Shown here: positions 34,082 to 45,165 of the stretch, one piece after another
How the letters are laid out: each line of letters starts with the position of its first letter
Position numbering within the stretch: position 1 is the stretch's first letter
Origin: Schistosoma mansoni
Taxonomy: Eukaryota > Platyhelminthes > Trematoda > Strigeidida > Schistosomatidae
NCBI RefSeq assembly: GCF_000237925.1
Contig: NW_017386031.1
Span: 558,001-622,000 of the forward strand
Direction of reading: 5' to 3'
DNA length: 64,000 bases
Notes under the pieces: model-generated
Database searches by the model: none
The model's input: the letters and a program-made list of their open reading frames with translations, nothing else
Told to the model about the DNA's origin: nothing
Made by a program: the position numbers and the translations under genes

Positions 34082-34157
34082 TTCCACTAGCATTAATCTC
34101 TTTCAATAAGATAAACACTATTATACATATATATAATAATAAGTAATTCCTTCTCAT
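34082..34157 (-). CDS. MEG-A exon 1, signal peptide
   Basis: Minus-strand ATG at 34157 opens 25 codons plus one base before GTAAGT. The start MRRNYLLLYI leads into a hydrophobic core and then KEINASG, a good signal peptide with a likely cut after the NAS region. The exon at 62023 has the same coding length, shares NYL near the start and EIN-SG at the end, and the same donor and first intron bases (GTAAGTTATT). In schistosome micro-exon genes the first coding exon carries a signal peptide and short exons in multiples of three follow; this gene fits, with exons at 31454, 29911, 24893 and 21620. The product would be a small secreted protein. Family member not identified. Confidence 0.7.
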
Positions 34158-34199
34158 TTTTGCAATATCTAACTCAACTTAAACGGATAATAAAGGTAT

Positions 34200-34500
34200 A
34201 ACAATACTACTAACAAGCCTACTTTTTTTCTTAGCCTTTCATTTATATATATATATATATAACATCATAGTAACTGTTATTATTGATCGATTATCATGTG
34301 ATGATAATGAGAAACAATAATTCGATGAATGAAAAAGAGAAAAAAAAACTTGCATAGTTACATGTATATTGTTGTTGTCAGGTATACATTTTACATTAGA
34401 ATCATTTGGGGAGGGGGGGGAAGGGGGTTTATTCATCAGAATTAAAAATAAGATGACGTATATATATATATATAAATACAATTTATAGACTACTGATAAT
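34200..34500. repeat. AT microsatellites and G/C run
   Basis: Tracts of tatata at 34245 and 34460 and a run of G near 34410. Upstream of MEG-A exon 1, so it may include its promoter, but no motif is convincing. Confidence 0.6.
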
Positions 34501-34609
34501 GCCTAAGTGAATATAATATAATATGAATAAGTTGAAAAATATTTTGTCTATTAAAAGAGAAATGTATATATTCTTTATTGAGTCAATATAGGGTTGATAC
34601 TAGACAAAT

Positions 34610-34825
34610 ATGAACTGATCTAGGTTAGATCACTGTTGAAAACTTGGATGGATTAGACGAAGGTTTTTGTCTTGTGTGGGATTTCCTCAACAAGGCTCAT
34701 TCACGATCCCGTTAGAGGGATTCGAACCCAGGACTCGTCAGTCTCGCACGTGAACACTTAACCTCTAGACTACTCACTAAGCAGATGTTCAACAGTGTTA
34801 AGGTCTAATTTCAACCAATCCACGA
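34610..34825 (-). repeat. F2 SINE, degenerate
   Basis: Box B complement ggattcgaacccagg is clear; the ribozyme is ruined. Confidence 0.65.
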
Positions 34826-34854
34826 ATTATACATACCATAAATGAATAGATGAA

Positions 34855-35143
34855 TAGTGGCTAGCAGTGGAATCCAGGATGCGCGTCAGCTGGTCCTGGA
34901 GTGAACATCAACAAGTCTGAGATGCAAGTACATTCAGCTGACGAGTCTCAAATAGGACGAAACGCGCGTCAAACTGGGTTCCACTGCTAACTACTATCCA
35001 TCTTTGCTTACCATGCTTGGGAATTTAGGCTATATCGAGGCAATACGCACAGTATGCACATATGGCCAATAAGAAATTGACCAGTTGCAGTCCTTAACAT
35101 CAAGTGGAAGATTCAAACATACAACACCAAGTGAATTTACATA
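34855..35143. repeat. F1 SINE, inverted chimera
   Basis: A 40-base minus-oriented ribozyme edge, then plus-oriented ggagtgaacatcaac, a ribozyme with intact core boxes (CTGACGAG, CGAAAC, GTC plus AAA) and a full tail. Confidence 0.75.
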
Positions 35144-35380
35144 AATATGGTTGTTTATTTGATCTATAATTACTGACACATTATTATTATACAACTCTAT
35201 GAAAAAAATTATTCAGGATGTTTTAGTAAGAAAAAGCTGAATAAGTCAAATCTCTTATTGACAATCCTCCGTATACGTAGTACTGAATCATTATACATGA
35301 AATCCAGTAGCACTGTCGAAAGGTGATCAGTTTTAAACAACTGCGGTTAATTATCTATGACCCCATTGCCGAAGCAAGTG

Positions 35381-35692
35381 GCTATCAGGACTCAGTAGCC
35401 AAGTGGATAATTTGATGGCGTTTGAAGCGAAATGTGCTGGGTTCGAGTCCCAGAGTGAACATCAACAAGTCTGAGATGCAGGTACATCCAGCTGACGATT
35501 CTCAAATAGAACCAAACGCGCGTCAAACTGGATTCCACTGCTAGCCACTATCCATCTTTTCTTATAACGCTTGTGAATTAAGGCTATATCGAGGCAATAC
35601 GCACAGTATGCACATATGGACAATAAGAGACCGACCAGTTGCAGCCTAAATATCAATGGGAAGATTCATAGAAACAATACTAAGTCAATACA
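35381..35692 (+). repeat. F1 SINE, full length
   Basis: Complete order: tRNA-like head (ggactcagtagccaagtgg, box B gggttcgagtccc), ribozyme, tail to caatactaagtc. Ribozyme GAAA is changed to CAAA. Confidence 0.85.
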
Positions 35693-35699
35693 TTGTAAT

Positions 35700-36430
35700 T
35701 GGATGAATTATGGGAAAGAGAAGCATAATACCGTAAATTCTAGACAGATTTTAAATATTTGGTGGTTCTATAAGTTCTCCACAGAGGGAAGAAACAAGAA
35801 CATATTTAAACTATTTGATAAGTCATTTAATTAAACGCTAGCTTCGGTTCCTAAGCTCTTCTAGTACCCACGAGGCTGAATCTATACAGCGACTCGAACA
35901 CGAAAGAAAAGGTGCGAAATAGAGGAGAAACCCATTACTACAAGGTTCGTTTATGTACAGAAAATCTAGGGTATTTATAGTATTTTACATGACTTTGGGC
36001 TCCCGGAAAATTCGGAACGCTACTAAACATAGTAACAGTATAGATAACTATCCAATCAGAAATGTGACATGTGACTTTTCACTTTCTGGATGTTTCCGAC
36101 GAAACTTCTATTGAATGATGATTGGATAAGATGTTTCTCAAAGTTTTCAGAGCTTTTTTTGACTTTTTTCGAGGAATTTTCTGCATCTCCTCAACACTCT
36201 TCTTTGTAGTTGTAAATTATCTGTCTTTTCAAATCCTTATAAGGACTCAAATCGATTCTTAAGTATCCCTACATTGTTCTAAGTTGAGGTTGCGAGTCAG
36301 ATACAAGGAGTTGATAGTAAAGATTTTTGTCCTAGATTGACATCAGTTATAATCCAAAATTACACTGCAACCATATGTATGAAAATGTAAAAAAGCTTTG
36401 TTTCAGAATAAGGCGTTCACAGTCAAAATT
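35700..36430. other. Unassigned, partly repeat-like interval
   Basis: The part 35860-36250 has a texture like R7 (tttttcgaggaattttctg) but I cannot align it firmly. No gene supported. Confidence 0.3.
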
Positions 36431-36439
36431 CAAAACTTT

Positions 36440-36545
36440 ACCTGTAGCTCTTCTAGAGTTACTGCCGGTCTCCAGCCCGGGTAAAAGAGGAGAGTTGGGC
36501 GACCTCAACCCGTATAAAACTAACTCGCTAGAAAAAACGCTAACC
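36440..36545 (+). mobile_element. SR2 head, short copy
   Basis: cctgtagctcttctagag to cgctaaccag; no clear target duplication. Confidence 0.65.
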
Positions 36546-36791
36546 AGAAATAACGCTAATCATAATTCAATGTTAGTGTCGATTTATCTACTTTATGTAA
36601 TCTACACAAATGAACATTTGATACTCTAATCATTATCATTTTACTCTGTGGTAATATACTGGAATTTTCGATCACCGTTTTAAACGTTTTAAGCGGTATA
36701 CAAAAGTGTTAGTATCAGGACGAGAATAAATGAAGGGTTACCATTAGAAAGTACTTATGGTCTAATATCAAACATATATTCTTATTTTATC

Positions 36792-36935
36792 GTGGATGAG
36801 CATAGCTGTGGAGTCCCATAATAGGACGAAACAGCCGTCTAGTGCTTCCAGATTTTCTATGGTGGTCTAGATTCAATTGACTCATGGTTTCAACTACATA
36901 AAATTACTAAAATCTCCACAAAACCTTCTTCTGAT
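36792..36935 (+). repeat. F2 SINE, 3' part
   Basis: Ribozyme (CTGTGGA, dead) and tail, ending aatctccacaaaaccttc. Confidence 0.65.
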
Positions 36936-36949
36936 AATGACCATATGCT

Positions 36950-37303
36950 CACTAGTGACTGACTCCATGAGGTATTACCCGGAGTTCTAGTGAGAAGCAG
37001 TAACGAGTGCAATTCAACTAGGTCTGTTTCGAGATAGTGACTCACTGAAGACAATTGGTGAACGGTTGCTCAAACATCGTGGATTGGTTGAAGTTAGACA
37101 TTAACACCGTTGGATGCCAACCGGCTCAGTGTTCTATCGGTCAAGTGCATTGGCGCGGGAGTGGTGGGTCCTGGCTTCGAATCTCGCGAGGCGGGATCGT
37201 GGATGCGCACAGCTGAGGAGTCCCACAATAGAACGAAACGGCCTTCGAGTGCTACAGGTTTTTCATGGTGGTCTAGCTTCAATTGACTCATGATTTCAAC
37301 TAT
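36950..37303 (+). repeat. F2 SINE, full length
   Basis: Leader ctagtgagaagcagtaacg, box A, box B gcttcgaatctcg, ribozyme (core kept, stem III damaged) and tail. Head to tail with the preceding copy. Confidence 0.8.
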
Positions 37304-37317
37304 GATCTTGTGGATTG

Positions 37318-37544
37318 GTTATTTTCTATTTATAGTGTGATACGGTCTGATTTGTTTGTATGTAAACTGCGTTCGTCTGAAATACACGATTCATGTCGTG
37401 GAGGGTGATATTGACGTTCGGGATTGAACCAGCTAGGTTAGGTAAGAAGTTATTATCTCAGTGAACCAACAAGAACTCTAGGCTGTTCACGTAGGTTAAT
37501 ATTTTATTAATCTGACCGTATAAGTCGGTGCCTCTCATTGGCGG
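37318..37544 (+). mobile_element. LTR-like fragment (fossil)
   Basis: Shares ttttctatttatagtgtg, gatacggtctg and ttcatgtcgtgg with the copies at 22219 and 27116; 5'-truncated. Confidence 0.4.
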
Positions 37545-37797
37545 TCGTATTGTAGTGAACGAGAACAGAAGCGGAGACAATCAAACGTATTTGAACACAC
37601 CATATATTGAATACTTCATTTTCAAAATATCAATCAATTGCCTCAAACTTCATTATTCCTTCGTTTCCACATCAATCATCCTTTGTTCTCATTCTCTTTT
37701 CTGCGAACTTCTTAACCTTCTGCCATCAGACAATCCACTTTCGATTGATAATACATACTACTTATATCTATCGAAATCAGTAGCACACACCACAGTG
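37545..37797 (+). repeat. HP repeat, near complete
   Basis: From tgtagtgaacgagaac to the hairpin tactacttatatctatcg and cacacaccacag. A good reference copy. Confidence 0.75.
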
Positions 37798-37799
37798 TC

Positions 37800-38135
37800 A
37801 CAGGATACAGTTATTCGTACATAAGGCATAATAGAAAGCATTTCTACGGCTTCGCATCCTTAATATTTTAATTTCGCGTATAGACCTAATAGTCGCCTTT
37901 ATTATACTAGTCGATCAATCGTCATACCGGAATTTTACTTGAAATGCTTTTATTATCTTTAGTTTTTTTGGTTAATGGTTAACTCACAGTATATAACCGA
38001 CAGCTTCGTCCACAGTCCCAAGTGAAGTTCCTTCATGTTTCAGAATCATGATTCATAATCCCTGAATATAAACTATCAGTCATGATGTAAATGTATTTTA
38101 TTGAAATTTCACATACATATTCACCCTATCGCTCA
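37800..38135. other. Unassigned interval
   Basis: Nothing supported. Confidence 0.35.
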
Positions 38136-38138
38136 AGC

Positions 38139-38335
38139 AGTTGGCTATCAGGACTCAGTAACTAAGTCGATAACTTGATGGTGTTTGAAGTGAATGGTCT
38201 TGGGTTCGAGTCCCTGAGTGAACATTAACTCTGAGATGCAATCGCGTCCAGCTGACAAGTCTCGAATAGGACGAAACACGTGTCCTGCATTCCACTGCTA
38301 GCCACCATATATCTTTGCTCATAATCCACATACAA
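38139..38335 (+). repeat. F1 SINE, head plus ribozyme
   Basis: tRNA head with box B gggttcgagtccc; ribozyme reads CTGACAA (dead) but has the GTC-CTG junction without extra A. Ends at tctttgctcata, the common truncation point. Confidence 0.75.
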
Positions 38336-38745
38336 ATGTTATTCAATTACTTAAGCATATCTTAATACAAATCAATATAACATGGGTAATCTATATTAAA
38401 CTGAAAAAACTTAACATCGTGTTACTATGAGAGGATGTTGCTATGGTAATAATTTCTAAGAGAAATTATAAATATACCATCTTTTTTGGGTTTTTTTTAT
38501 TGAATTATTGTATACAATGTGTCATTCGAATAAATTAAAGTCTTTAATTAAATCACATGGATAATTGAAGTTGCTTATAGACAGTTCTTTGTTGGTGTTT
38601 TTGTTTTTGTTTATTAATTATGGTATGAATGACGATAGACATTAAGTTGACAATGAAGGAATTAGAATAAGAAGAATTGAAGTTTTTGAAAGTGGAGTAG
38701 ATTTTTTTTCTTTTCTAGGTTTAATTCAGAAAGAATATATTAACC
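38336..38745. other. Unassigned AT-rich interval
   Basis: Nothing supported. Confidence 0.35.
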
Positions 38746-38748
38746 CGT

Positions 38749-40134
38749 GTGTTGGTGGGTGGCCTATGCCCTTCCAACAGGCTGGAAAGCAGGATACCTG
38801 ATGAACATATCAATGAAAGGCGATCTCAGCAGGTATGAGAACTATAGAGGCATCACTCTTCTCTCAATCCCAGGAACAGACTTCAACAGAATGAGGGACT
38901 ACGTAGACGCCAAACTTCGAGATCTACAGACTGGATTCAGTAGAGATCGATCGTGTACAGACTAAATCGCAACTCTACGGATGATTGTGAAACAATCAAT
39001 TGGATGGAATCCATCACTTTACATCTACTTCATTGACTATGAGAAAGCATTTGATAGCGCGGATATGAAAACGCTATGAAGACTTCTTCGATACTATGAC
39101 GTGGCTGAGAAGATAGCCAATATCATACAGAATCCCTAGTATGGATTAAAATGCAAAATCAGTCATGGAGGACAACTCACCGACTCATTCGAAGTAAAGA
39201 CCGGTGTCAGGCGAGATTGTTTACTCCCACCCTTTCTCTTTCTGCTGTTGATCGACTGGATTATGAAGATGTCATCATCTGAGGGGAGCATGGGAAACAA
39301 TGGATACATTGGATATCTAGGATTCAGCTGGACGATTTAGACTTCGCAGATGATCTGGCTCTTCTATCACAAACGCAACAACAAATGCCGGAGAAGACGA
39401 ACAGTGTAGCAGCAGCCTCAACAGCAGTAGGTCTCAATATAAACAAAGGGAAAAGCAAGACTCTCCGATATAACACGACATCCATCAATCGAATTACACT
39501 TGACGGAGAAGCTTTGTGGGATGTGAAAACCTTTACATATCTGGGCAGCATCAGTGATGAACACGGTGGATCTGATGCAGATGTGAAGACGCGGATAGGT
39601 AAAGCGAGAACAGAATATTCACAACTTAAGAACATCTGAAACTCAAAACAACTGTCTGTCAATCAATACTAAAGTCAGAATTTTCAATACAAATGTCAAA
39701 ACAGTTCCACTGTATGGAGTGGAAACCTGGAGAACTACGAAAGCCATCATCCAGAAGTTACAGGTGTTTGTTAACAGTTGTCTACGCAAAATACTTAGGA
39801 TCCGTTGGACAGACACTATCAGCAACATTCTACTGTGGGAGAGAACAAACCAAATTTCAGAGGAAGAAGAAATCAGAAGGAGCGCTAGAAGTGGATTGGA
39901 CACACATTGAGGAAATCATTCAACTGCGTCACAAGACAGGTCCTCACATGGAATCCCGAAGTCAAGAGGAGAAGGGGAAGACCAAAGAACACATTACGCC
40001 GAGAAGTGTAGACAGACATGCGAAGAATGAACATCGATCGAATAGATCTAGAAAGGAATGTTCAGGACAAAGTGGGTTGGAGAATGCTGGTCGTTTGCCT
40101 ATGTTCCATTGCGAGTAACAGGAGTAAGTAGGTA
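38749..40134 (+). mobile_element. SR2-b LINE, RT to 3' end
   Basis: Opens with about 25 bases resembling an SR2 3' end (ggtgggtggcctatgc), then [36 protein letters not shown], the DDLDFADD region (decayed), EHGGSDADVKTRIGKARTEY and the 3' terminus (gcgagtaacaggagtaag). Multiple stops and shifts. Confidence 0.85.
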
Positions 40135-40445
40135 TCAGTTTATTATAGATTTCAATATTATACACATTTAGATGTTTACATTCAAAGTATATACTATACC
40201 ACATAGATAGACCATTGTTAATTTGTTGTCGTAATGCTGAGTTATGATAACCCCTCCTTTTTAACTATATCCTTTAGTTCGAGCCTTTTCGAATGAATAT
40301 TCGAAATTATTACTGTTTGATTCAACAAAGTAAGATATAATGATCATAACATGCCATTGAGATACCTTCTAAGATTATTCTCATCTATGGGAGTACATAA
40401 ATTAGAGTATACAAAATATCATTGCTTATGGATGCCATTGTAAAC
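40135..40445. other. Unassigned interval
   Basis: Nothing supported. Confidence 0.35.
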
Positions 40446-40449
40446 CACT

Positions 40450-40810
40450 ATTCAACTTTCACAATTGATTGATCACTGGTAGGTAATCAATATCATGTGT
40501 GTCTAGTCCCTCTTAGTACAGATCGAATGCTATCGATCGATTTGCAGTGTGACCACCAGTTCAGGTGATTCGACACTGCGTGCACTATGTTGAGATAAGA
40601 TGGCGGTTGGAGGTGGTCAACAGGAAACCCTGAACCCGGGTTTTGTGCTACTCGGCACTCGTCTGCAAGGTGTACCTGTAATCTTAAGGGAACTGGTGTC
40701 CCCTGACAGATTCGATCCCGTGTCACCCAGCTTCACGGTCAGAAACATTACCACTGAGCTATCCGGGCCGCGATCGCACTCCTATAGGATTGAGATGTAA
40801 TCACAATCCA
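40450..40810 (-). repeat. F3 SINE, most complete copy
   Basis: Minus strand: leader, tRNA-like head (ggatagctcagtggtaatg, box B gggatcgaatctg), ribozyme remnant (CAGACGA and CAAAA, dead, but stem II GTGC/GCAC kept), gtttcctgttgaccacc, and a tail ending tgatcaatcaattgtg. Defines the F3 layout. Confidence 0.75.
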
Positions 40811-40993
40811 TTGTAATCTTACTATTCACTTTGTTTTTTTGGATGCTTATTACTGAATAACATTTTTAAGATAATCTATACAGAATGTAAATACATCAAG
40901 AGACTGATCAATTACAATCCATAATGGCACTGAGAAGTATCAAACATCGATAACAAAACACCTTCACATTAATAGAATCTATATTTACTTATA

Positions 40994-41183
40994 AGCAAAG
41001 ATGGATAGTGACTAGCAGTGGAATACAGAACGCACGTTTAGTCCTTTTTGGGACTCATCAGCTGGATGTACCTGCATCTCAGAGTTGATGTTCACTCTGG
41101 AGTTCGAACTCAGTATCTTTCGCTTCAAACGCTATGGCGTTGAGAAGATTCTATTGGAAGATTCAAACAAACCATACTAAATG
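40994..41183. repeat. F1 inverted chimera with perfect 14-bp duplication
   Basis: Minus-oriented ribozyme and tRNA head joined to a 40-base plus-oriented tail end. The whole is flanked by tatatttacttata at 40980-40993 and 41184-41197, so the chimera inserted in one event. Confidence 0.85.
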
Positions 41184-41269
41184 TATATTTACTTATATTT
41201 ACAAAAGGAGAACAGTTTTCATTTTGAAGATGAGCTGTAGTATTTACCTTTGGTCTACACTTTATAAAT

Positions 41270-41510
41270 TCACTTAGTATTGTTCACTTGAATCTTCTCA
41301 TTGATGATTAAGACTACAATTGATTAGTCTCTTTTTGGCATATATACATCCTGTGAGGATTGTTCATTGCATAAGAAAATGAATATTTAGACTCAGTGGC
41401 TAAGTGGATAACGTGATGGTGTTTGAACCAACGGTACTGAGTTCGAGTTCCGGAGTGAAAATCAACTCTGACACGCACGTACATCTAAATGAGGAGTCCT
41501 AAATAATAAG
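41270..41510 (+). repeat. F1 SINE, inverted tail before head
   Basis: Minus-oriented tail (41270-41350), then plus-oriented box A (gactcagtggctaagtgg), box B gagttcgagttcc and the first half of a ribozyme. Confidence 0.65.
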
Positions 41511-41689
41511 CTCATAAAACGCTCCATGTGATATATCGACTGTCTATAACCTTAAAATATCGCTCTCTTCAAGATAAACAACAACGTAACGGATTTATTG
41601 TTTTTGATCTTCACTTATGAACATACACATATCGAATATAACTTAAAGACTTTAAATAAGGTGGAAGTACATTTCTACAGTTATATAAG

Positions 41690-41950
41690 TTATATAATAT
41701 ACCCTAATGGACCATGGTAATCTTGCATTGGTTTTCAGGAGAACCGGACACCATCTAGACATTCACGCGGCAACCCAAAAAGTACAGCTCAATCCTGCCC
41801 TATAGGAGAACCAGACACCAAATAGGCTTCAATGCTACAATCCGAACAGTACAGCTCAATCCTGTGGCGCAACCACTCAGGTACCAAGCACCCTCTTCGA
41901 CCATTCGCACCATTCACATCACGTGTATAACTATTTTGATCAGTGATCGG
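41690..41950 (+). repeat. R6 repeat
   Basis: Second copy of 23660 (gttttcaggagaaccgg, cgaacagtacagctcaatcc). Confidence 0.6.
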
Positions 41951-41999
41951 AAATGTAAAAGAAGAAAACGACAGCTGAATGTATCATTATGAAAATGTC

Positions 42000-42005
42000 T
42001 TTATT
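42000..42005 (-). promoter_or_regulatory. Candidate poly(A) signal of the MARCH gene
   Basis: AATAAA on the minus strand, about 47 bases after the stop codon at 42052-42054. Confidence 0.5.
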
Positions 42006-42051
42006 TGAAAATAAGGAAAATACTCGAAATGATTCAGCAGTTAAACATATA

Positions 42052-43713
42052 TCAAACTATATTGTCAAAAGATACTTTATTATTTGAAGTGGACATTTCT
42101 TCAGCTACTTCCGGGACAGTAGTTAATTCAACAGAAACAACTATCTTTTGATTTCCATTCGGATACTTATTGGAACATGATGATTCTACTCCTCGATTAT
42201 TCAATGAATTTATATCTAAACTTTCTATACTTGAATTCATTGATACTTGTGTTTCATGTTTTGGCAAAGGTGATGATTCTTGTTCTCTATGTATCGTATA
42301 TAAAACAACCGATGATCCACGTGGTCTTGGTTGTATTGAAAATCGATATCTAGGTAATGCAGATAAACGATTGGCTTCAGCTAATGCCATCTGTTGTTGA
42401 TGATGTTGATAACTACGATAATTACCTAAATGATGTCGAATCGCTAATATCATCCATATAGTCAATAATAGAACTAAAAGCACGGCTAATCCCCATAAAC
42501 CAAACACTTGCCATGAATAAGGATTCAATTCAGCATAACCAAATGCACCAATCACACAAAAATATACACCAATATAAGTAGCTGGTGTAAGTAATATCAT
42601 ACATATAATATCAGCTATTAAATGTCTTCGTGTTCTCTCCCATCTTAACCAATCACGAAAACTTCTTATTTCATTGCTGAAACGTCTAATCTGATTCAGA
42701 GTGGAGAATTGGGATGAATGTCGTTTCGATGGTGTCATGATATAAGCATAACCACATAGTTCACAATTAGGTTTACCTGAGGTTAATAACCATTTCTCAA
42801 GACATTTTCTATGTACTAAACCAACGGTACCTTTACATCGACATGGTGATAATAAACTTTCTGTTTCATTATTATGATCATTTTCATCTAAACATATTCT
42901 ACAACGAAATATCATTAAACTTGTCTCATTTGATAATGGATTATAGGTATGAGAGATTTTAGTTGGTTTGACAAGTTCATTATTAACAACTTCGGAGAAT
43001 TCATTGGCATAGTTTCCATCGTCATCATCATCATCATCTTCATCGTCGTCGTCGTTATCATCATGACAACTTCCTTGATTATAAGAGGAAGGTGTACTGG
43101 AAGTCATTCTTGGTGAACAATTTGAATGATCTAACTCTTCAATGATATTATTATTAGTAGTAGGAGTATAAGTAGTATTAGTAGTAGTATAAGTAGTAGT
43201 AGTAGTAGTAGTGGGAGTATTTTGAAATGAAACATTTAAAGCAAGTCTTGGTGCACCAATTAATGCTAAATTGAATAAAGATCCTTTATGTAATGATTTT
43301 GTAGTAGATTTATAAAATGGTGTTGATGAAATTGGTTCTTTATGAATTGGATCTAGATCATTTTCATTCAATAACTCTTCATTGAATTTAGATAGATTCT
43401 CTTTCTTTACAAATAATATATTGTCTTCATTGAATTTTAATGAAGGTCTTGGAGCATTTAAGACATATTCATCATTATGATCATCTTGATGATCAGGATC
43501 ATTGTTGAAGGATCGTGGAGCACACTTCAATTTATTGATTTTTGGACTTGTATATTGTTTATCTTTATGATGAATTAATAATGTATTCTTGATTGGATAG
43601 ATGGTTGAATATCTTCTGATAGAAGATATTTTGATATTATTCTTATTTAAATAAACTGAAAGAGATGTACTTTGATATGGACTGATGGTTATCCCTGGAT
43701 TAGTTATCTTCAT
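42052..43713 (-). CDS. MARCH-type (RING-CH) membrane E3 ubiquitin ligase
   Basis: Intact frame of 553 residues. The C4HC3 RING-CH has ligands C271, C274, C291, C293, H301, C304, C317 and C320, with the conserved tryptophan W308 in CLEKWL. Two membrane segments follow (about 366-391 and 402-425), with short loops, as in MARCH2/3-type ligases; these proteins sit in endosomal or plasma membranes and ubiquitinate membrane cargo. The N-terminal 265 residues are long for MARCH2/3 and low in complexity: a Thr-rich run (167-186) and an acidic run of D/E (218-232). The C-terminal tail is about 125 residues. An upstream in-frame stop with no earlier ATG supports the start. The coding part is uninterrupted by introns. 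MARCH2/3 kinship is inferred from the RING and TM pattern. Confidence 0.9.
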   Translation of the reverse strand: MKITNPGITISPYQSTSLSVYLNKNNIKISSIRRYSTIYPIKNTLLIHHKDKQYTSPKINKLKCAPRSFNNDPDHQDDHNDEYVLNAPRPSLKFNEDNILFVKKENLSKFNEELLNENDLDPIHKEPISSTPFYKSTTKSLHKGSLFNLALIGAPRLALNVSFQNTPTTTTTTTYTTTNTTYTPTTNNNIIEELDHSNCSPRMTSSTPSSYNQGSCHDDNDDDDEDDDDDDDGNYANEFSEVVNNELVKPTKISHTYNPLSNETSLMIFRCRICLDENDHNNETESLLSPCRCKGTVGLVHRKCLEKWLLTSGKPNCELCGYAYIMTPSKRHSSQFSTLNQIRRFSNEIRSFRDWLRWERTRRHLIADIICMILLTPATYIGVYFCVIGAFGYAELNPYSWQVFGLWGLAVLLVLLLTIWMILAIRHHLGNYRSYQHHQQQMALAEANRLSALPRYRFSIQPRPRGSSVVLYTIHREQESSPLPKHETQVSMNSSIESLDINSLNNRGVESSCSNKYPNGNQKIVVSVELTTVPEVAEEMSTSNNKVSFDNIV

Positions 43714-43925
43714 TAGATATATGATCTGATGGATTCTGGTCAGGGATCTTATTCATGTTTTAGGATGGATTATGTTCCCTTCTTTCGTTTTTGTTTCCTC
43801 TTTTTTAGTCGTCGTCCACGTCGTCTTCTTCTCCTTCTCCTTCTTCTACTTCTTTTTTATATCCTGGATGAGTTGTATTCATTATTTGTTTGTATTGATT
43901 TAGGAATCAATGATCTTATAGGATC

Positions 43926-43968
43926 TGTATGTGTGCGCACGTGCGTGCGTGTGTGTGTGTGTGGATGT
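43926..43968. repeat. GT microsatellite
   Basis: Alternating gtgcgtgcgtgtgtgtgtgt, upstream of the MARCH start codon on its 5' side. Confidence 0.8.
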
Positions 43969-44194
43969 GAGTAATATTCAATTTTGAGTGCATCTCAACA
44001 AAGTTCATTCACCCCTACTTGTTTGTTTCTCCTTTCAATTTGGTGAAAAAATCGATTACTTGATCGATAATTGATTGAACGATAAATCCCATTACAGATT
44101 ATTCATATGTATCATGATAATATTATATGCCTATGTTAAGCCTTTATAACTTATTCTAGCTTTTGGACAGTACAATTTATTCATTAGTAGTCAT

Positions 44195-45165
44195 GTAGTA
44201 AACGAGAAGATGAATTGGGGACAATCGAATGTATTTGAGTACAAAATATCTCAGTAAAATCTGAGAACCATATTTACTTACTTACTTACTTACACCTGTT
44301 ACCTTTCGTGGAGGAGCATAGGCCACCCACCAGCATTTTCCATCCAACTCTGTCCTGTAAAATCCTTTCCAGTTTTTTGCAGTTAACATTCATCATTTTC
44401 ATATCTGCTTCTATTTCCTGACACAATGTGTTCTTTGACCTTCCTCTCTTCCGCTTCCTTTCACCATTCCAAGTAAGGGATTGCCTTGTAATGCACATTG
44501 GTGATATCCTTCATGTATGTCCGATCCACTTCCAACGTCTTTTCCTAATTTACTCTTCAGCTGAAAGCTAGTTTATCCTCTTCCATAAAACGCTGTTGCT
44601 GATAGTATCCGGCCAATGGATGTTGAGTATTTTGCGTAGACAACTGTTTATAAATACTTGTACCTTCTTGACGATGGATGTAGTAGTTCACCACGTTTCA
44701 GCTCCGTACATTAGAACTGTCTTGACGTTCGTATTGAACATTCGCACTTTGAAGTTAGTTGACAGTTGTTTTGAGTTCCATATGTTCTTTATTTGTAGAA
44801 ATGCTGCCCTTGCTTTGCTAATCCTCGCCTTTACATCTGCATCCGATCCTCCCTGCTTATCAGTGATGCTTCTCAGGTACGTGAATGTTTCGACCTCTTC
44901 AAGAGTTTTTGTGTATGTTGAGGCCTATTAAAGAACCATACAGTAAATAGTTTATTTCAAACTATCAATCGATTGTCTCGATCTTCACTGTTACTTCTGT
45001 AAATATAAGTCCATCGTCTCTGATTTCATTGTTCATGCATTTTCATACAAACTGCGCTTCGTTTCTGTTCTTTCGTTATCCATCTTCTGCTGAAATACAT
45101 TCTATGCTTGATCATCACCATATACTACTTATGTGGATATAAGTAACCTAACACTACAGTCATAT
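44195..45165 (+). repeat. HP repeat (subtype B) split by SR2-a
   Basis: HP sequence at 44195-44272 (tagtaaacgagaag, ctgagaaccata) resumes at 44932 (agaaccatacagtaaatag) and ends with the tatactacttatgtgg hairpin. Confidence 0.8.
44273..44931 (-). mobile_element. SR2-a LINE, 5'-truncated, nested in HP
   Basis: Minus-oriented 3' end: the terminus cttacttacttacacctg, then [22 protein letters not shown]-type RT tail and LKEVETFTYL-type start. Flanked by agaaccata (44264-44272 and 44932-44940). Confidence 0.85.
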
